From Tupaia tana (lineage: Eukaryota > Chordata > Mammalia > Scandentia > Tupaiidae), in the NCBI GenBank assembly GCA_026018925.1, contig JAKSZU010000025.1:28256696-28320695 (forward strand): a stretch of 64,000 nt of DNA, written 5' to 3'. Positions within the stretch are counted from its first letter, which is position 1. Every line of letters starts with the position of its first letter. Position numbers and translations under genes: made by a program. The notes under the pieces are model-generated. The model did not search any database and was not told the origin of the DNA. It saw only the letters and a program-made list of their open reading frames with translations. Positions 45,955-57,530 of this stretch are shown one piece after another.

Positions 45955-46172
45955 GGGCTACCCGTGTCCTGGTGGTGAGGGTAGCTGGCTCTCACACTGC
46001 CCACTGTGTGGTTCACGGCCGGATCTAGACCCGACACCTCCAGAATCACAGTGGATGTGTGAGTGCATACCCAAAACCCCGAGAGGAGGGGGGGGGGCAG
46101 TGTGAGCTTGTCCCATGGGGCATGCTCCCCGCCCCCCGCCAAACTCATGGACCCTCTGTCAAAATTAAACCA
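45955..46172 (+). mobile_element. tRNA-derived SINE, diverged older form
   Basis: GGTGGTGAGGGTAGCTGGCT head, CTCACACTGCCCACTGTGTG, GTGAGTGCATACCCAAAACC, CCGAGAGGAGGGGGGGGGCA, then a short end CTGTCAAAATTAAACC. Box B is eroded. Confidence 0.65.
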
Positions 46173-46529
46173 ACAGAAAGCTTTACCAAAGACGAGCTGC
46201 GTCTCTCGCAGAGCGGCAGAACTACCGTTTAACAAAGCCAGGCATCCCCACTGTTCACAAGGTCAGGGGCTCGGCTCCTCACGGCCCGCCTTTGCCTTCT
46301 ACAGCTTTCCCCTCTGGATACGGGGAACAAATTTACCAAAGACAAATAGGAAAATATCAAAATCAAACCAGGGATATGGATATAGAATCTATGGATTTCT
46401 TCAAGGGCTTCTTTTTCCCAAGCAGCTAAGAACAATTACTGAGAGCTTTCCAGAGACTAAACCTGCTCTTGGGTGCTGAATGGGATGGCCTGCGCCAGGT
46501 TCATTTAGAAGGAACGCCCTGACCCACTC

Positions 46530-46750
46530 TCTAGGTAGCACAGTCTGAGGCCACGTGGTCCACCATGGTTTCGGATCCCCAGGTTGACTGAAAACCTTCC
46601 AGGTGTTCACACAGGAATGCCCAGGAACCCAAACAGATGGAGGACTGGGAAAAAGGGGTCTTACATGACAAGACCCTTTCAAGGGTGTTTCTCTCTCCCC
46701 CCACCCCCACCACATGTGCACACTGTCTACCATGAAGAACTTTTTAAGTA
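46530..46750 (+). mobile_element. Possible old SINE copy
   Basis: GGCCACGTGGTCCACCATGG, TTTCGGATCCCCAGGTTGAC, CCAGGTGTTCACACAGGAAT, TGCCCAGGAACCCAAACAGA and TTTCTCTCTCCCCCC follow the general SINE order, but similarity is weak. Confidence 0.35.
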
Positions 46751-46778
46751 AAACAACTCATCATCAAACATCTTTCTA

Positions 46779-46935
46779 GGGGCTGGCAGGTGGCATGATG
46801 GTTGAAGAGCTGGACTCCCACTGGTTCGAGTCCCAGACCTGGCAACTTGCTTTTTCACTTTCCCTTTCTCTGCCTCTGGTCAAATTGAATAATAATAATA
46901 ACAATAACAAATGGAATTAAATACACAAATAATTC
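46779..46935 (+). mobile_element. tRNA-derived SINE, short form
   Basis: GGGGCTGGCAGGTGGCATGA head, CTGGTTCGAGTCCCAGACC box B, CT-rich tract, then GGTCAAATTGAATAATAATA tail. The tRNA-like arm between the boxes is several bases shorter than in other copies. Confidence 0.88.
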
Positions 46936-47439
46936 TTGAAAAAATATCTTTTTCTGAACCTAAGGAAAAATAAAGCAAGAATGGGATGGAAAAAATGCCA
47001 GGAATGTGTGAAAGTTCCCAGGGCTTTTCAGCCCAGCCCTCTGAAGGAGTGTCTGTCTCTCTTTGGCAAAGTACTTCTGATCTCCATCCTCTGGAAAGTC
47101 ACTTTAGCCAGGAGGTTCCTTTGGATTTATACTGCAATGATCAGGAAGAGATAGGAATGTGTAGGGCACACGTGTGAGTGTTCAAGGGAAGGTGGATGGA
47201 ATACCCAGGAAGCTGGGGAAGCACTGGGGTTGCAGGACTTTGCCCATAACCACACTGCCATGACAATTCTCAGACGATGGCTCTTGAAGATTTTGTATCT
47301 CTTAAGTTTTTCAGAGTGTAGATTGAAAACTAGGAAATCAGGAGATCAATAGAACATTAAAAAGATGGGAAAGCTTTTTTATAAGAGAAGGAGATACTAA
47401 AATTTAAAAAAATGAAAGAGGAATTAAGATGGAATCCTG

Positions 47440-47600
47440 ATCTCTCACGAGCTCTGTGATCTTAGTTGAGTCACGTAATCTCTCTGTTCCTGCTCCAGTA
47501 TCACACGGTAGTGACCAGTGTACACGGCCCAGTGATCATGGCCAGGATGAAGAGTTAATGCCAGTCCCTGCACTTAGCATGGTGACTAACAGCCCCACAG
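47440..47600 (+). repeat. MIR-like SINE fragment
   Basis: GAGCTCTGTGATCTTAGTTG, AGTCACGTAATCTCTCTGTT and CCTGCACTTAGCATGGTGAC match the MIR core and 3' part. Confidence 0.65.
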
Positions 47601-47899
47601 AAGCCGGGCACTCCTTAAGTCCACGCTGGAGGGGCTGGTGCCATCTCTCCTACAAACAAGGCCAGCGCGTAGAAAGTTAAGTGTTCCAGGTGAAACAATG
47701 CGTGCGGTGATGTGGCTCACCCAGCCAGCACAAGGCTGTGGGCTGTAACCATGGAGACGGCCTACACTGCGTCTTCGGGAGGCATCGTTTATGCAAAGCC
47801 TGCCGTCGGGTCTGCAGCCTTGACCAGTGCGGGCGGCAGCTCTGCTTCTGTTCTCTCGGTGACAGGCAAAGCTCTTGTTGAGCCTCACCCTCTTCCCTT

Positions 47900-48575
47900 T
47901 CCCTCCTACTTAGGCTCGCGTTGTTTTCAGCTCGGATCTTTTCAGCTCCTGTTACCTCATCCTACTGCCCGCTGTCACTACCCACCCATCCCCAGTTCAT
48001 CTCACCCTCCACGCTGTGCCAGTGGTGACTTAGGGCGGGCAGACTAGCCAGATCCCGCCCTTCCCGAAATGATCCCAGCAGTCTTCAGTTTCCACGGTAA
48101 GCTCCTGTGCCTCCGGTGGCCACACACGAACCTCCCCCTCGGTGGCCTTCCCCTCTATGCCAGCCTGACCCAGGCTCCTCACCTCCGGGGCCTTGACCGC
48201 ATCACTCTCTGCGTCCCGCCCTCGCTCCACCTCCCTTGCTCCACTGCATGCTGAGCGTTGCATGTTCCACGTCTTCCCAGGGAGCCCCTTCCCTGATCCC
48301 TCCCCGACCCGTCATCATGGCCCCCAGCTTGGACACCTTCTCACCCAGCACGTCTCAGCCTCAGCGGTGGTGGCGCCAGGCAGACCAAGCAGCGGCCCAG
48401 GCTCTTTGAGTGGATTTCCTGCGTATACCCTCTCCCCACATGCTGATGTCAGTCACAGCTCCTGACACCTTTGAGGACAGAAACCAGGTTCTTTATCCCT
48501 GTACTTCTAGAACATGCCTGACACGTGGCAGACAACAAACTCTCATATGATGAATGAATGAATGAATGAATGAAT
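47900..48575 (+). repeat. L2 LINE 3' end
   Basis: The C/T-rich body (CAGGGAGCCCCTTCCCTGAT, CCTCCCCGACCCGTCATCAT) and the terminal part (CTTTGAGGACAGAAACCAGG, TTCTAGAACATGCCTGACAC, ATGATGAATGAATG) are in L2 3' order. The end carries a short (AATG)n run at 48549-48575. Confidence 0.82.
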
Positions 48576-48654
48576 ATCAACTAGTCTCATCTGAAACAAA
48601 TACGTTAACTTCAAAGTTCATAAACTAACCTACATGGTCCTCCTTCTCTCTCTT

Positions 48655-48947
48655 TCTTTTTTTTTTTTTCCTTTTTCTCTTTCATTTCTTTCTATTTTTT
48701 AAGAGATTTTTGCTATAGGGCACATGTATTCACCAGACAGAGAGAGGCAGAGAGACATAAAGAGAGAAATCACACCCCAGGGGGCATGTCCACACCACAA
48801 TGCCCTCTCCTCCACTCTCCTCTCAGGATCTGGGCATGCATGCACATGTGCCCTGCATGAGTTTTAAGCCACCGGGTCTGGGGCTCAAACTGAGGTCAAC
48901 TACGTAGGAGTCCAGCGACATATCCATTACGCCATCTGCCAGTCCCC
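48655..48947 (-). mobile_element. tRNA-derived SINE, long form, antisense
   Basis: AAGAGATTTTTGCTATAGGG tail box, CAGAGAGAGGCAGAGAGACA, CCCCAGGGGGCATG hairpin, CCGGGTCTGGGGCTCAAACT and the head TATCCATTACGCCATCTGCC. A long impure T tract lies at the left. Moderately diverged. Confidence 0.93.
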
Positions 48948-50690
48948 ACGATGCTCTTTTAAAAGGTAAGAAGCATAAGAAACATGTTTATGCTAACAAA
49001 TGAAGGAACGTGGCAAACTTCCAGTGCTTATGGAAACACCTGTAAGCCTGAACGTAGCACACGTCAGTGAGCGCCATGGAAGGAAGGGTGTCAGTCCCAT
49101 TCACACCCCAACAGAGAAGAGTGAGAGACCCACAACCTGTCTCTGTCAAGTTGCTATATTCAGAAAGAATCTAGTGGAATATTATTTTTTCTACAAAACT
49201 CTAATGTCAATAATTTAACTTGAAAGACATGACTTGAAGCAATAAATGTATGAATTTATGTGTTAATAATTGTAATACTGTCATGGACCTTTGATATTTA
49301 CTACCTCCTCCCATGCTTTAAGCTCCACAAGGCGGGGGGAGCTCCATGCCAACAGCGGCATATGTGCTGCTAAACCCAGCATATGGGAGAGGTGAAGAGG
49401 AACTTGAAAATGATCACTTTATCATCATGAAGATTTCTCAACATAGGAGTCCTGGCACCCCGTTTTTCAACACTCCTAAAAAGCGTGCCTACCAAGCAAT
49501 ACCTGTGAGTGCTAAGGGGGCAGCTCAGAGTGGGGACGTGCAGACAGAGTGAGCTGAACCCTTTGGTGCAGGAGCCGAACCCTGTCCAGTTGTGATGTCC
49601 TGCCTGAGGTGGGACACAGTAGGACAAGGGGGGGGGCGGACAGAGGACAGGCAACAGGAAAGGGTGGCCACGGCAAAGCCATCCCACTTCCCCCTCTGTG
49701 TCCCCAGAGGACCTGGACGGGCTCCAAGCTCAGCCCTTCCACTGCCCTCCCATTGCCACCGTCTCCTGTAGACAATTGACCGGCCTGGAGTAGCCATTTC
49801 CTGCCTCTCACTGCCAGACTGAAATCCGAGACCTTGCTTGCCAGTACACAAACTACAGCAAGGAAATGTCCACACCCCTCGTTAATTTAATTAAGGGTTT
49901 AATGAAGCATAACATTAATCAAAAGGTTGTCAGAAGGATATGTCAAAATCCGTCTTTACCAATTCCCACATACTGTTTCACAATCCTTCAGTTGTCTCTG
50001 GCAGCTTCCTTTGGAAATTCAGAATGGACAGGATGAAATAGAAACACAAACCTTCAGGAGAGGGCAAAAGAAGTCCATTTTCTTGGTAAAATGGTAGTGT
50101 AAGTTTTATTTGCTTTGAGGCTAATAATAGTGAATAAGTGTGGCACTTTAAAAAACTGGAAGAATGGAAGGATTTCTAATAAATGCGAGTTATTCTAGTT
50201 ACCTTCTTTTTTCCAGAAAGCCTTTCAGGACACCCACCCTCATTTTTCTCAGAAGAGCTGCATCCCATTTTGTGTCCTGTCATATCCTCACTTGTTAAAT
50301 AGAACTATGGCCTTTTTTCTCTCTTTTACGAATGGGGGGATTATGTTAATAATTTGTACAACTCCTATGTCAGAGCTGAGAGTATTTTTTTCACTTTTAG
50401 AAAGACACCGAAGTGCCATGTGGGCACAGTAAAATCCACGCTTTCTGAAATGTGGTTCTGCCAGTTTTGAGAATCACATGGAGCCGTGCCCCCACCAGCA
50501 CCAGCAGGAGGTAGACTAGCTGTGCTTTGACAAAAACTGCCCTCACGGCCTGTTTCGTGCCCTTTCATGCGGGAAATCTTCAAAAATGCTCCATGTGGAG
50601 ATAAGAAAAATGTGTACTTTGTGGTTGATGGGTGGCATGTTTCATGAATGTCTATGGAGTCCATTTGGTTTATGGTGTAATTTAGTTTTT
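48948..50690. other. Mostly no feature recognised
   Basis: Unique-looking sequence. A weak L2-like 3' piece (TTTAAGCTCCACAAGGCGGG) may lie near 49318. No gene could be supported. Confidence 0.4.
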
Positions 50691-50699
50691 ACTTGTTAC

Positions 50700-52440
50700 T
50701 TATTTGTCTAGATGACCTGACCAGAGGAGACAGTGCAGTGTTGAAATTCCTAATGATTAGTGTGTTGTCATCAATCTCTCCCTTTGGGTCTAACAGTCTT
50801 CCTTTCACATCTTTGGGTGCTCCAGTGCTAGGGTCATAGATATTTATAAATATTATATCTTTTCAGTGAATTAGTCTTTTTAGCACTATGTAATGTCCAT
50901 GGTCTCTTCTTACAGTTTTTTTTTTTTTTTTGTCTTGAAGTCTATTTTACCTAATATCAATATTATGACTCCAGACTTTTTTGTTTTGTTTGTTTCCTGT
51001 TTGCATGGAATATATTTTTCCAGGTCTTCACTTTCACTGTATGTATGTGAGGCATATTTCACATTAGCAACATATAGAGGGCTCCTGCTTTTTTATCTAT
51101 CCAGCCAGTCTGTGTCTTTTAATTACAGAATTTAACCCATTAACATTCTGTGTTATTATTTGCAGACATGACTTCCATTTTGTTAGTCATTTCCTTATGT
51201 TTAGTGTTCTCTTATTTTGCCATCCTCCCATTTTCCTAAAATAGAATTCCCTTCAATACTTCTTAAAGAACTGGTGTAGTGTTAGTAAACTCTTCCAGTA
51301 TTTTTATCTGACAATTATTTTACATCTTCTTCCCACTGGAAGAATAATCTTGCTGGGTATAGTACTCTTGCTTAATCTTTTTTCCTTCCCATTCTTTTCT
51401 TGCCATGTATTGTTTCACTTGAGAGATCTGATTTGAGCCTAAGACAATATCCTTTGTAAACTGACGTTTGTCTCTTGCCATTTTAGAATACTGTCTTTGT
51501 CTTTGATTTTTACCAATCTGGCTATGATGGGTGGTGGGGAGGATCTTCTTATATTGATTCTATTTGACATTCATTGTATTTCCTTGCTGGCTATTTGTAT
51601 GTTTCTCTAGATTTGCAAAGTTTTCAAATAGTATTTCATAGACGAGGTTTTTCATGCCTTTACCAACCTTTTTGCTTTCTGGGATACCCATCATACAGCT
51701 ATTAGGGCATTTAAAGATGCCTACTTTTTCCATATATTATCCTCATTTTTCTTGGCTAATTTTTCAATTTTTTTGGTTGTTTTGTCTATGTCAGAGGCTT
51801 TGTCTTTAAGGTCAGAGATTCCTTCTTCTGAATGGGCCAATCTGCTGTTCTTGCTTCGGAGGGAATTTTTGATCTCATGGATTATATTCATCACCTCCAG
51901 ATAGTTCTGTTTAATTCTTTTTTTAGAGCGTCTATCTCTCTATAGAATTTCTCTTTCATGTCATGGAATGATTTTCTTATCTCCTGGAATGGATTGTCTG
52001 TTTTCTCTCTCACTGAGTTTTGTCAGAATGAATATTCTGAATTCTTTTTCTACTATTTCTGTGAATCCTTTTGTGCTGTTTATAATGGGGAGTTGTTGTG
52101 TTCATTTAGGAGAGATATATTTTCTTGTTTTCCCATATTTCTTGTGTCTCTGTACTGGTTTTTGTCATCTGGTAAAGTACTCACTTCTTTTATTTTGAGT
52201 AGATTCTATAGTGTTGAGGGGTGGTGGAAACAACCCTAGTTCCAAGATGTCTTCTAGCAGAGGGCTACGTCTTCTAAATCAAAGCAGAGTTCATGTAGCT
52301 GGCTTCAAGTGGTAGCTCTTCTCTCAGTTTCTCAGGTCCAGATACAGCTGGAGCTGAGCTAGAGAGATTTAACTTAAGGAAAAATCCAAAGTTACACGCT
52401 ATGCCCTGCATGGCAAGCAGACTGGGGTATAGCAGTTTCT
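50700..52440 (-). repeat. L1 LINE fragment (start of ORF2 and upstream region), antisense
   Basis: On the plus strand GATGACCTGACCAGAGGAGA, TCTCCCTTTGGGTCTAACAG, GGGTGCTCCAGTGCTAGGGT, GTTTGCATGGAATATATTTT and TCCAGCCAGTCTGTGTCTTT are antisense L1 endonuclease-region coding. ATCTTGCTGGGTATAGTACT and GTCTTTGTCTTTGATTTTTA then continue into upstream L1 sequence. Frames are interrupted by stops; inactive copy. Confidence 0.85.
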
Positions 52441-52829
52441 TTTTTTATTATTATCATAATCTTGTTTATATTACATTGAATCACATGTAACTTTACAGTG
52501 TATTACATTTCTTTTTCCAGAAGGAATACCATGCTTATCAGTCAATACAGAGACATTAAAATCCCCATCATCATCCAATAGCTTTTCATTATTTTTTTCC
52601 AGATTATTATTATTATTCCAATTTATTTTAAACATTCAATCACTATTTATCATTTTGCTTGTAAAAAGAAGGGTAAAGCAGTTTCTAAAGGAACACCTTA
52701 GGGGATCAGGAGTCCCCAGTGGAAGATCATAGCTCTGTTGGTTTCCAATCACCCATCCCCCAATCACTCTTGCAGGGTGGGAGTAACTCAGGAGACATTG
52801 AAGGAGCAGGTTTTCTTTTCTTATCATAT

Positions 52830-52940
52830 CTTTTTCTGTTTTGGTATCGCGTTATTGATGGCCTTATAGAATGTGTTGGGAAGTGTTCCTTCCTCTTAAT
52901 TTTGTTGCAATACAGGATTGTTAGTGATTAATTATTCTTT
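52830..52940 (-). repeat. L1 LINE ORF2 (reverse transcriptase) fragment, antisense
   Basis: TTTTGGTATCGCGTTATTGA, TGGCCTTATAGAATGTGTTG and GGAAGTGTTCCTTCCTCTTA match antisense L1 RT coding. It is followed immediately by a different part of L1, so the two pieces are separate insertions or a rearranged copy. Confidence 0.8.
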
Positions 52941-53100
52941 TTTTTTATGTCTGAAAAAGAGTATTTTTCTTATCTTTTGAAAGATACTTTCCCTGGGTAA
53001 CAATTCTAGGTCAACAGTTGTTTTATTTCAGTATTTGAACATTGTTCCACTGCCTTCATGCCTATATTATTTCCTTTTTAACAATATCTAATGTCACTTT

Positions 53101-53344
53101 TTTAAAAGGTTTTTGCTTTAGGGCCCTCATTGGAGAGAGACAGAGACAGTTAGAGGGAAAGTGAGAAATCACCCCCCAGGGTATATAGCCACACCACAAT
53201 CCCTTCTCCTCCATTGTCCTCTTGGGATTTTAGGTACACACATACACAAACCCGGCATGAGTTTCAAGCCACCAGGTCAGGGACTCAAACTGGTCAACCA
53301 TGTGGGAGTTCAGCGACATAACTGCTTTGCTATCTGCTGGCCCC
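53101..53344 (-). mobile_element. tRNA-derived SINE, long form, antisense
   Basis: AAAAGGTTTTTGCTTTAGGG tail box through CCCCCCAGGGTATATAGCCA (eroded hairpin) to head AACTGCTTTGCTATCTGCTG. Target-site duplication AATGTCACTTT at 53090-53100 and AATGTCATTTT at 53350-53360, with one mismatch. Inserted into L1. Confidence 0.92.
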
Positions 53345-53639
53345 AATCGAATGTCATTTTTGTAGTGATTCTCCTTTAAGTACCATTGTTTTTCCCTATG
53401 GCCACTTTAAGACTGTTTTCTTTATGACTACTTTTATGTTGATTACGATGTGTCTTGGTGTCATTTTGCTTGAGATTCATTAAGATTCTTAGACTGATGA
53501 ACTTACATTTTTCATCATTTAGAAACATTTCACACTTTGAAAATAATTTTTTTCTTCCACTTCGTTTCCTTTCTTTTTGGGGGATTCAAGTTTATATGTA
53601 CTCGGATGTTTAAATTTTTCTCTGGGCTCACTATTGCTT

Positions 53640-53880
53640 TGTAATTTTTTTTAAGTTTGTTTATTTTCTCCCTGAGCAAAAGAAACAGAGAGGGGGAGAT
53701 AGGGAAACAGAGAGCACAAACCTCCATCAATGTCTTGACGCTAGGATAAAGCTCTAGTCTCAGCCAGTTCCAGATCGTGGGCACACATATGCCTCGTGTA
53801 CTTAGGAACCCTGTACACTTCGCATGCGAGTCACCCTCACAGGCTGAAGAATTTTACCACTGTGTGACTGTCTGGCCAAT
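53640..53880 (-). mobile_element. Possible SINE of a distinct or very old type, antisense
   Basis: TTTAAGTTTGTTTATTTTCT then GAAACAGAGAGGGGGAGATA and a conserved-looking body with CGTGGGCACACATATGCCTC and CTGTGTGACTGTCTGGCC. The purine tract and position of a T-rich end suggest a SINE, but no tRNA box is clear. The segment at 62965-63170 is built similarly. Confidence 0.3.
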
Positions 53881-54306
53881 CTGCTCATTTCTATTCAGTC
53901 CTTTTTTCTTTGTTTCATTTTAATAGATTCTATTTCTATTACTTCTAGTTCACTAACCATTTATTCTGCTATTTAACTTTCTGTTAATTCTATCCAGTGT
54001 GTTTTTTATCACCTCTAGAAGTTTTATTTGGGTCTTTTTCAATATCATGCATGTTTGTCTTTAACATACGTACAAGTTTTTTCTATCTTCTTGAACGTAA
54101 GGACATGGTTATAGCTAGCTGTTTGAGGTCCTTGTTTGTGGAGCTTGTCGTCATATAAGTTTGGGGTACGTTGGATTCCTTAATTCTTCTCCCTATTATA
54201 GTTTGTCTTTCCTATTCCATTACATGCTATATAATTTTATATTGCAAGTGAAACTTTGTGAACTTTGCATTGCTAAGTAATGGACACTTTTCTAGTTCAA
54301 ATTCTT

Positions 54307-54576
54307 TTTTTTTTTTTTTTTTTTGAGAGGTTTTTGCCATAGGGTGCGTGCGCTCACCAAACAGACAGAGAAAGACAGAGAGACAGAAAGCGAGAAATCA
54401 CCCCCCAGGGGGGATGGCCAAACTGCAATCCCTTCTCCTCCATTCCCCTCTCGGGATCTTGGGCACGCATGCACATGCACCCGGCATGAGTTTTAAGCCA
54501 CCCGGTCCGGGATGCGAACCACAGTCGACTACGTGGGAATCCAGTGACATAGCCATTACACTAACTGCTGGTCCCC
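54307..54576 (-). mobile_element. tRNA-derived SINE, long form, antisense, young
   Basis: Begins with a pure T tract, then GAGAGGTTTTTGCCATAGGG, hairpin CCCCCCAGGGGGG, GGGATGCGAACCACAGTCGA and head CATTACACTAACTGCTGGTC. A 12-bp perfect target duplication GTTCAAATTCTT lies at 54295-54306 and 54581-54592. Confidence 0.96.
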
Positions 54577-55299
54577 TCTGGTTCAAATTCTTGAGGCTTG
54601 TTCTGGGACACAGTTAAGCTGCAAGGACATTCTTTGATCATTTCAAGGCTTACAGTCAATTTTATATGGCAGCACCAGAGCAGCCTTTACTCCAGGGCTG
54701 ATTTTGCCCCACTATGATTGCAAAAGCTTTCTTAGAACTGAGCCCTGTGCTGATCTGTTTTCACTCCAGCTGGTGGTCAGATTATTCCTGGCCTCGTGCA
54801 ACCTCCAGGGCCATGCCTCTTTGCCTTTCCAGTCGCTGTAGCTCAGGCTGTGTTCTGACATGCACGTAGGGGGCGGTGCTATTGGAACCCTTCCGCCGGG
54901 ACCTCCTGCAGATGTCGGCAGCTCTCTTGATACAGCCTTTGCAGACCCGTAGGCTTCCCTGAGCTCAGGCACGTCTTCTCTGAACCCTGCTCTCCTCACC
55001 TCCAGCTTCTCCCGGGTTTTCCCTCCTCTTCTCTAGGAATACGATTCTCTAGAAACCTGGGGCTGCCGGAGGGCTCATCTTCTGTCTCTTCTCTCTCAAG
55101 TATCATTATGTTGCACTGTCTTTCCCAAATGTCTAAGAATTGTTGGCTCACACATTTTTTACAGTAGTTTAATTGGCTAAGTTGGGAGAGTAAACCTCAT
55201 CTGTTGACTCAGGAAAGCAGAAGTCAACAAATGGGTTTTGAAAAAAGAATAAATGAGTAGAATGTAGTCTGTAAAATTAAAAAAGGAAAACTGTGTGAA

Positions 55300-55420
55300 T
55301 AAAACAGTGTTGGTCATTTAGATGAGGGAGCTTCTGAAAAAAGATAACGTGTATAAGAGTATCTAGCACAGTGCCCACCACGAAGTCTCCACTCAACACA
55401 TGTTGTTTAATGCTTTTCAC
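55300..55420 (+). repeat. MIR-like SINE 3' fragment
   Basis: GTATAAGAGTATCTAGCACA, GTGCCCACCACGAAGTCTCC and ACTCAACACATGTTGTTTAA match the MIR 3' end. Confidence 0.6.
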
Positions 55421-56039
55421 CTCTAAGGGTGCGGGGCTGGATCCCAGACTCAGCCATCTAGACATTCTTCTGTTCTGCTGAGGTAAGGGAGAAAATCCCA
55501 CTTATTGCCACACATACAGATTACTGCTATGAAGGCCCAAGGGGAGTTTCATTTATTTTATTCTTCACCCTATTTTACACTGACCCAGAAAATTACTAAA
55601 GTAGAAAAAAGAAAACTCACTAGATAAATTGAAGATCAGAGGACCTTTCATGAATCAGGCATGGTAACGTGATGGGTGGGGGGGCTCCTCACAAGGGTGC
55701 AATGCACTCGGGGATCAGCAAACAGCCCAGCCCATCCAGGACAGCCCGCCGATGACGTGTTGCCACACCAGCCTTCGCCCTGCTCCACGTCAGAGCTGAC
55801 GGCTGAGAGACCGCGCCTTCCAAAGCGAAGTACTTCCTCCTGGCCCTTTGCAGAGTAAGCCCGTTCATCTTAATTGATAGCCTTCTTCCTCATGCTCTGT
55901 TCCCAAGAATTAATGTTTGTATTTAGTACCACACTGTCATTATCTTGTTTCCTCCACACTGAAAGGAGTTGTCTGTTACCCGCAGGTGTGGAGGGCCAGC
56001 TGGAAACACAATCCCGTCTCCCGGCCTCCTCCCACTGAT
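55421..56039. other. No feature recognised
   Basis: Unique-looking, in part GC-rich (55670-55850); no gene, exon pair or repeat could be supported. Confidence 0.4.
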
Positions 56040-56140
56040 CAGTGGTTATTACGCGTAATTACACGGGAGCGTGTATTAGACGTTATTACAATGCATGGCA
56101 GTGCGCTTTAAGTAAATTAGAAATTTGCATATCAATTCAA
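56040..56140. promoter_or_regulatory. Homeodomain/POU motif cluster (candidate enhancer)
   Basis: Within 100 bp there is a 12-bp palindrome ATTACGCGTAAT (56048-56059) extended by TAATTA-like sequence, a second GTTATTACAATGCAT stretch, and a perfect octamer ATTTGCAT (56123-56130), the POU factor site. No repeat is recognised. This composition is typical of developmental enhancers, but function is inferred only. Confidence 0.35.
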
Positions 56141-56274
56141 GGGAGAAAACTAAAATGCCATTTGGGACCTTTATTTACATCCAGAAGAGTCCCAGTTTCA
56201 GGATATTGCTTTTCCTCTCAGGTTGGTGGCTGGGCTCTAACTCTGAAACCACAAGGAGGCGGAGCAGGGAGGGC

Positions 56275-56420
56275 TCTGCACCCTGGCCCTCCGCCCCTCC
56301 CTGCCTGGTCTTAGTAACCAGTTGGGCCAATGGTTCCCTAGTAACCAGCAGGTCAGGGCGGCTGCCTGGGGCACTTGGCCTTTACCTGCTAAGGTTTCAG
56401 TTCCCTGGAGCCAGCAGGTA
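56275..56420 (+). promoter_or_regulatory. Promoter-like GC/CCAAT stretch
   Basis: CCTCCGCCCCTCCCTGCC (GC-box-like), GGGCCAATGG (CCAAT box) and two copies of TAGTAACCAG (56313-56322 and 56340-56349) lie within 80 bp. No TATA box, initiator or downstream exon could be identified. Confidence 0.25.
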
Positions 56421-57260
56421 GCTAGCGATGGTCTCAGCTCTTCTCCAGCCCAGAGAAATCAGGACCCCCCAAAACAGAGCAGCGAGCAGAAGCATGAGGC
56501 GAGCCCCAGACAGAGTCCTAGCTCGCCCTTGTAGAGGTGCCCCAGGACGAGAAACCAACCAGCTGCAATAATGGGAAAGAGCCGGCCAGGATGAAATCAC
56601 CGCCTGGAACACCAGCACTGGTGCCGCAGTGCCAGCTCAGCCACACCCCACTCGTAAGGATGCGCACTCCCACCCTTCCACGGCAAGCCTTCCTGCAGAA
56701 AGGGACACGCAGAACATAGCAGTAATGGAAACAGGAAAAATGCGGGGAAGCCTGTTCTTTGGGAAGAAAAGTTGACTTAAAATTTAAGAGGACAATTAAG
56801 TTTCACGTTTAGTCTCTTCATGTTTTAATTTCCACACAAGATTTCTTTTCATTAAGAGCCAGGAATTCGAAAATTGAAAAAAAATAAGTCTCTCTCCACT
56901 AATGTATGTGTACCCCATTTATTTCTACAGCAATGGATTTTTTCCATTATATATCATACAGTTGTATATGAGTATATAAAAAGGCCTCCTATGTTGTAAA
57001 GCTTCAGGAACCAGATAAAGGAGTATGAATTTTAAAAATTCCCAGAAGGTTTATAATACAAACTCCTTATTTAGAGGTGAAGAAATTAAAGTCAAATGTT
57101 ATATTAAGTTGGCATTATTTTTCACTACTTCAAACTCATTCCTCTATTTCAAACCATACCCACTATATCCTGTAAATCAACTGAATTTAAATCAAACCAG
57201 GTTCTTTCTCTTCTGAAAGAATTATTTCAAATCCACCTGAAATAATTACTATAGCAGATG
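56421..57260. other. No feature recognised
   Basis: The left part is moderately GC-rich and the right part AT-rich. No gene or repeat could be supported. Confidence 0.4.
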
Positions 57261-57274
57261 TAGCAAATTGTCTT

Positions 57275-57472
57275 TTCTATTTTCTTTTTAAGTAATTTTT
57301 TATTTTATTTTATTTATAAATATTATTATTTTTAAATTAGCTATAAAGCATGTGCCCTCACCAGAGAGAGAGAGAGTGAAAGTGAGAAAGCAAGCCACCA
57401 GGTCTGGAACTCAAACCATGGTCAGCCATGTGGGAATCTGGCATCTTAACCACCATGCCACCTGCTGGCCCA
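57275..57472 (-). mobile_element. tRNA-derived SINE, short form, antisense
   Basis: A T-rich end with TTTATTTTATTTTATTTATA, TGTGCCCTCACCAGAGAGAG, GTCTGGAACTCAAACCATGG (box B side) and head ATCTTAACCACCATGCCACC. Target-site duplication CAAATTGTCTT at 57264-57274 and 57473-57483. Confidence 0.94.
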
Positions 57473-57530
57473 CAAATTGTCTTCCGATACCTATTCTCCT
57501 ATCTTTCTTAGTAACAAAATGATACATTTT

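Larger units (their letters stand above)
52941..55020 (-). repeat. L1 (old L1M-type) 5' region, antisense, split by SINEs
   Basis: ACAATTCTAGGTCAACAGTT, CATTGTTCCACTGCCTTCAT, ATTACGATGTGTCTTGGTGT and TCATTAAGATTCTTAGACTG match antisense old L1 5' sequence. The GC-richer end (54640-55020) fits an L1 5' UTR. SINEs at 53101 and 54307, and possibly 53640, interrupt it. Confidence 0.75.

Noticed and set aside
47744..47757. Third RFX-like site GTAACCATGGAGAC
   Set aside because: The second half site GGAGAC breaks the motif at a key base.
50893..52239. Frames in the antisense L1 as genes
   Set aside because: They are on the wrong strand of a decayed L1 and have no independent support.
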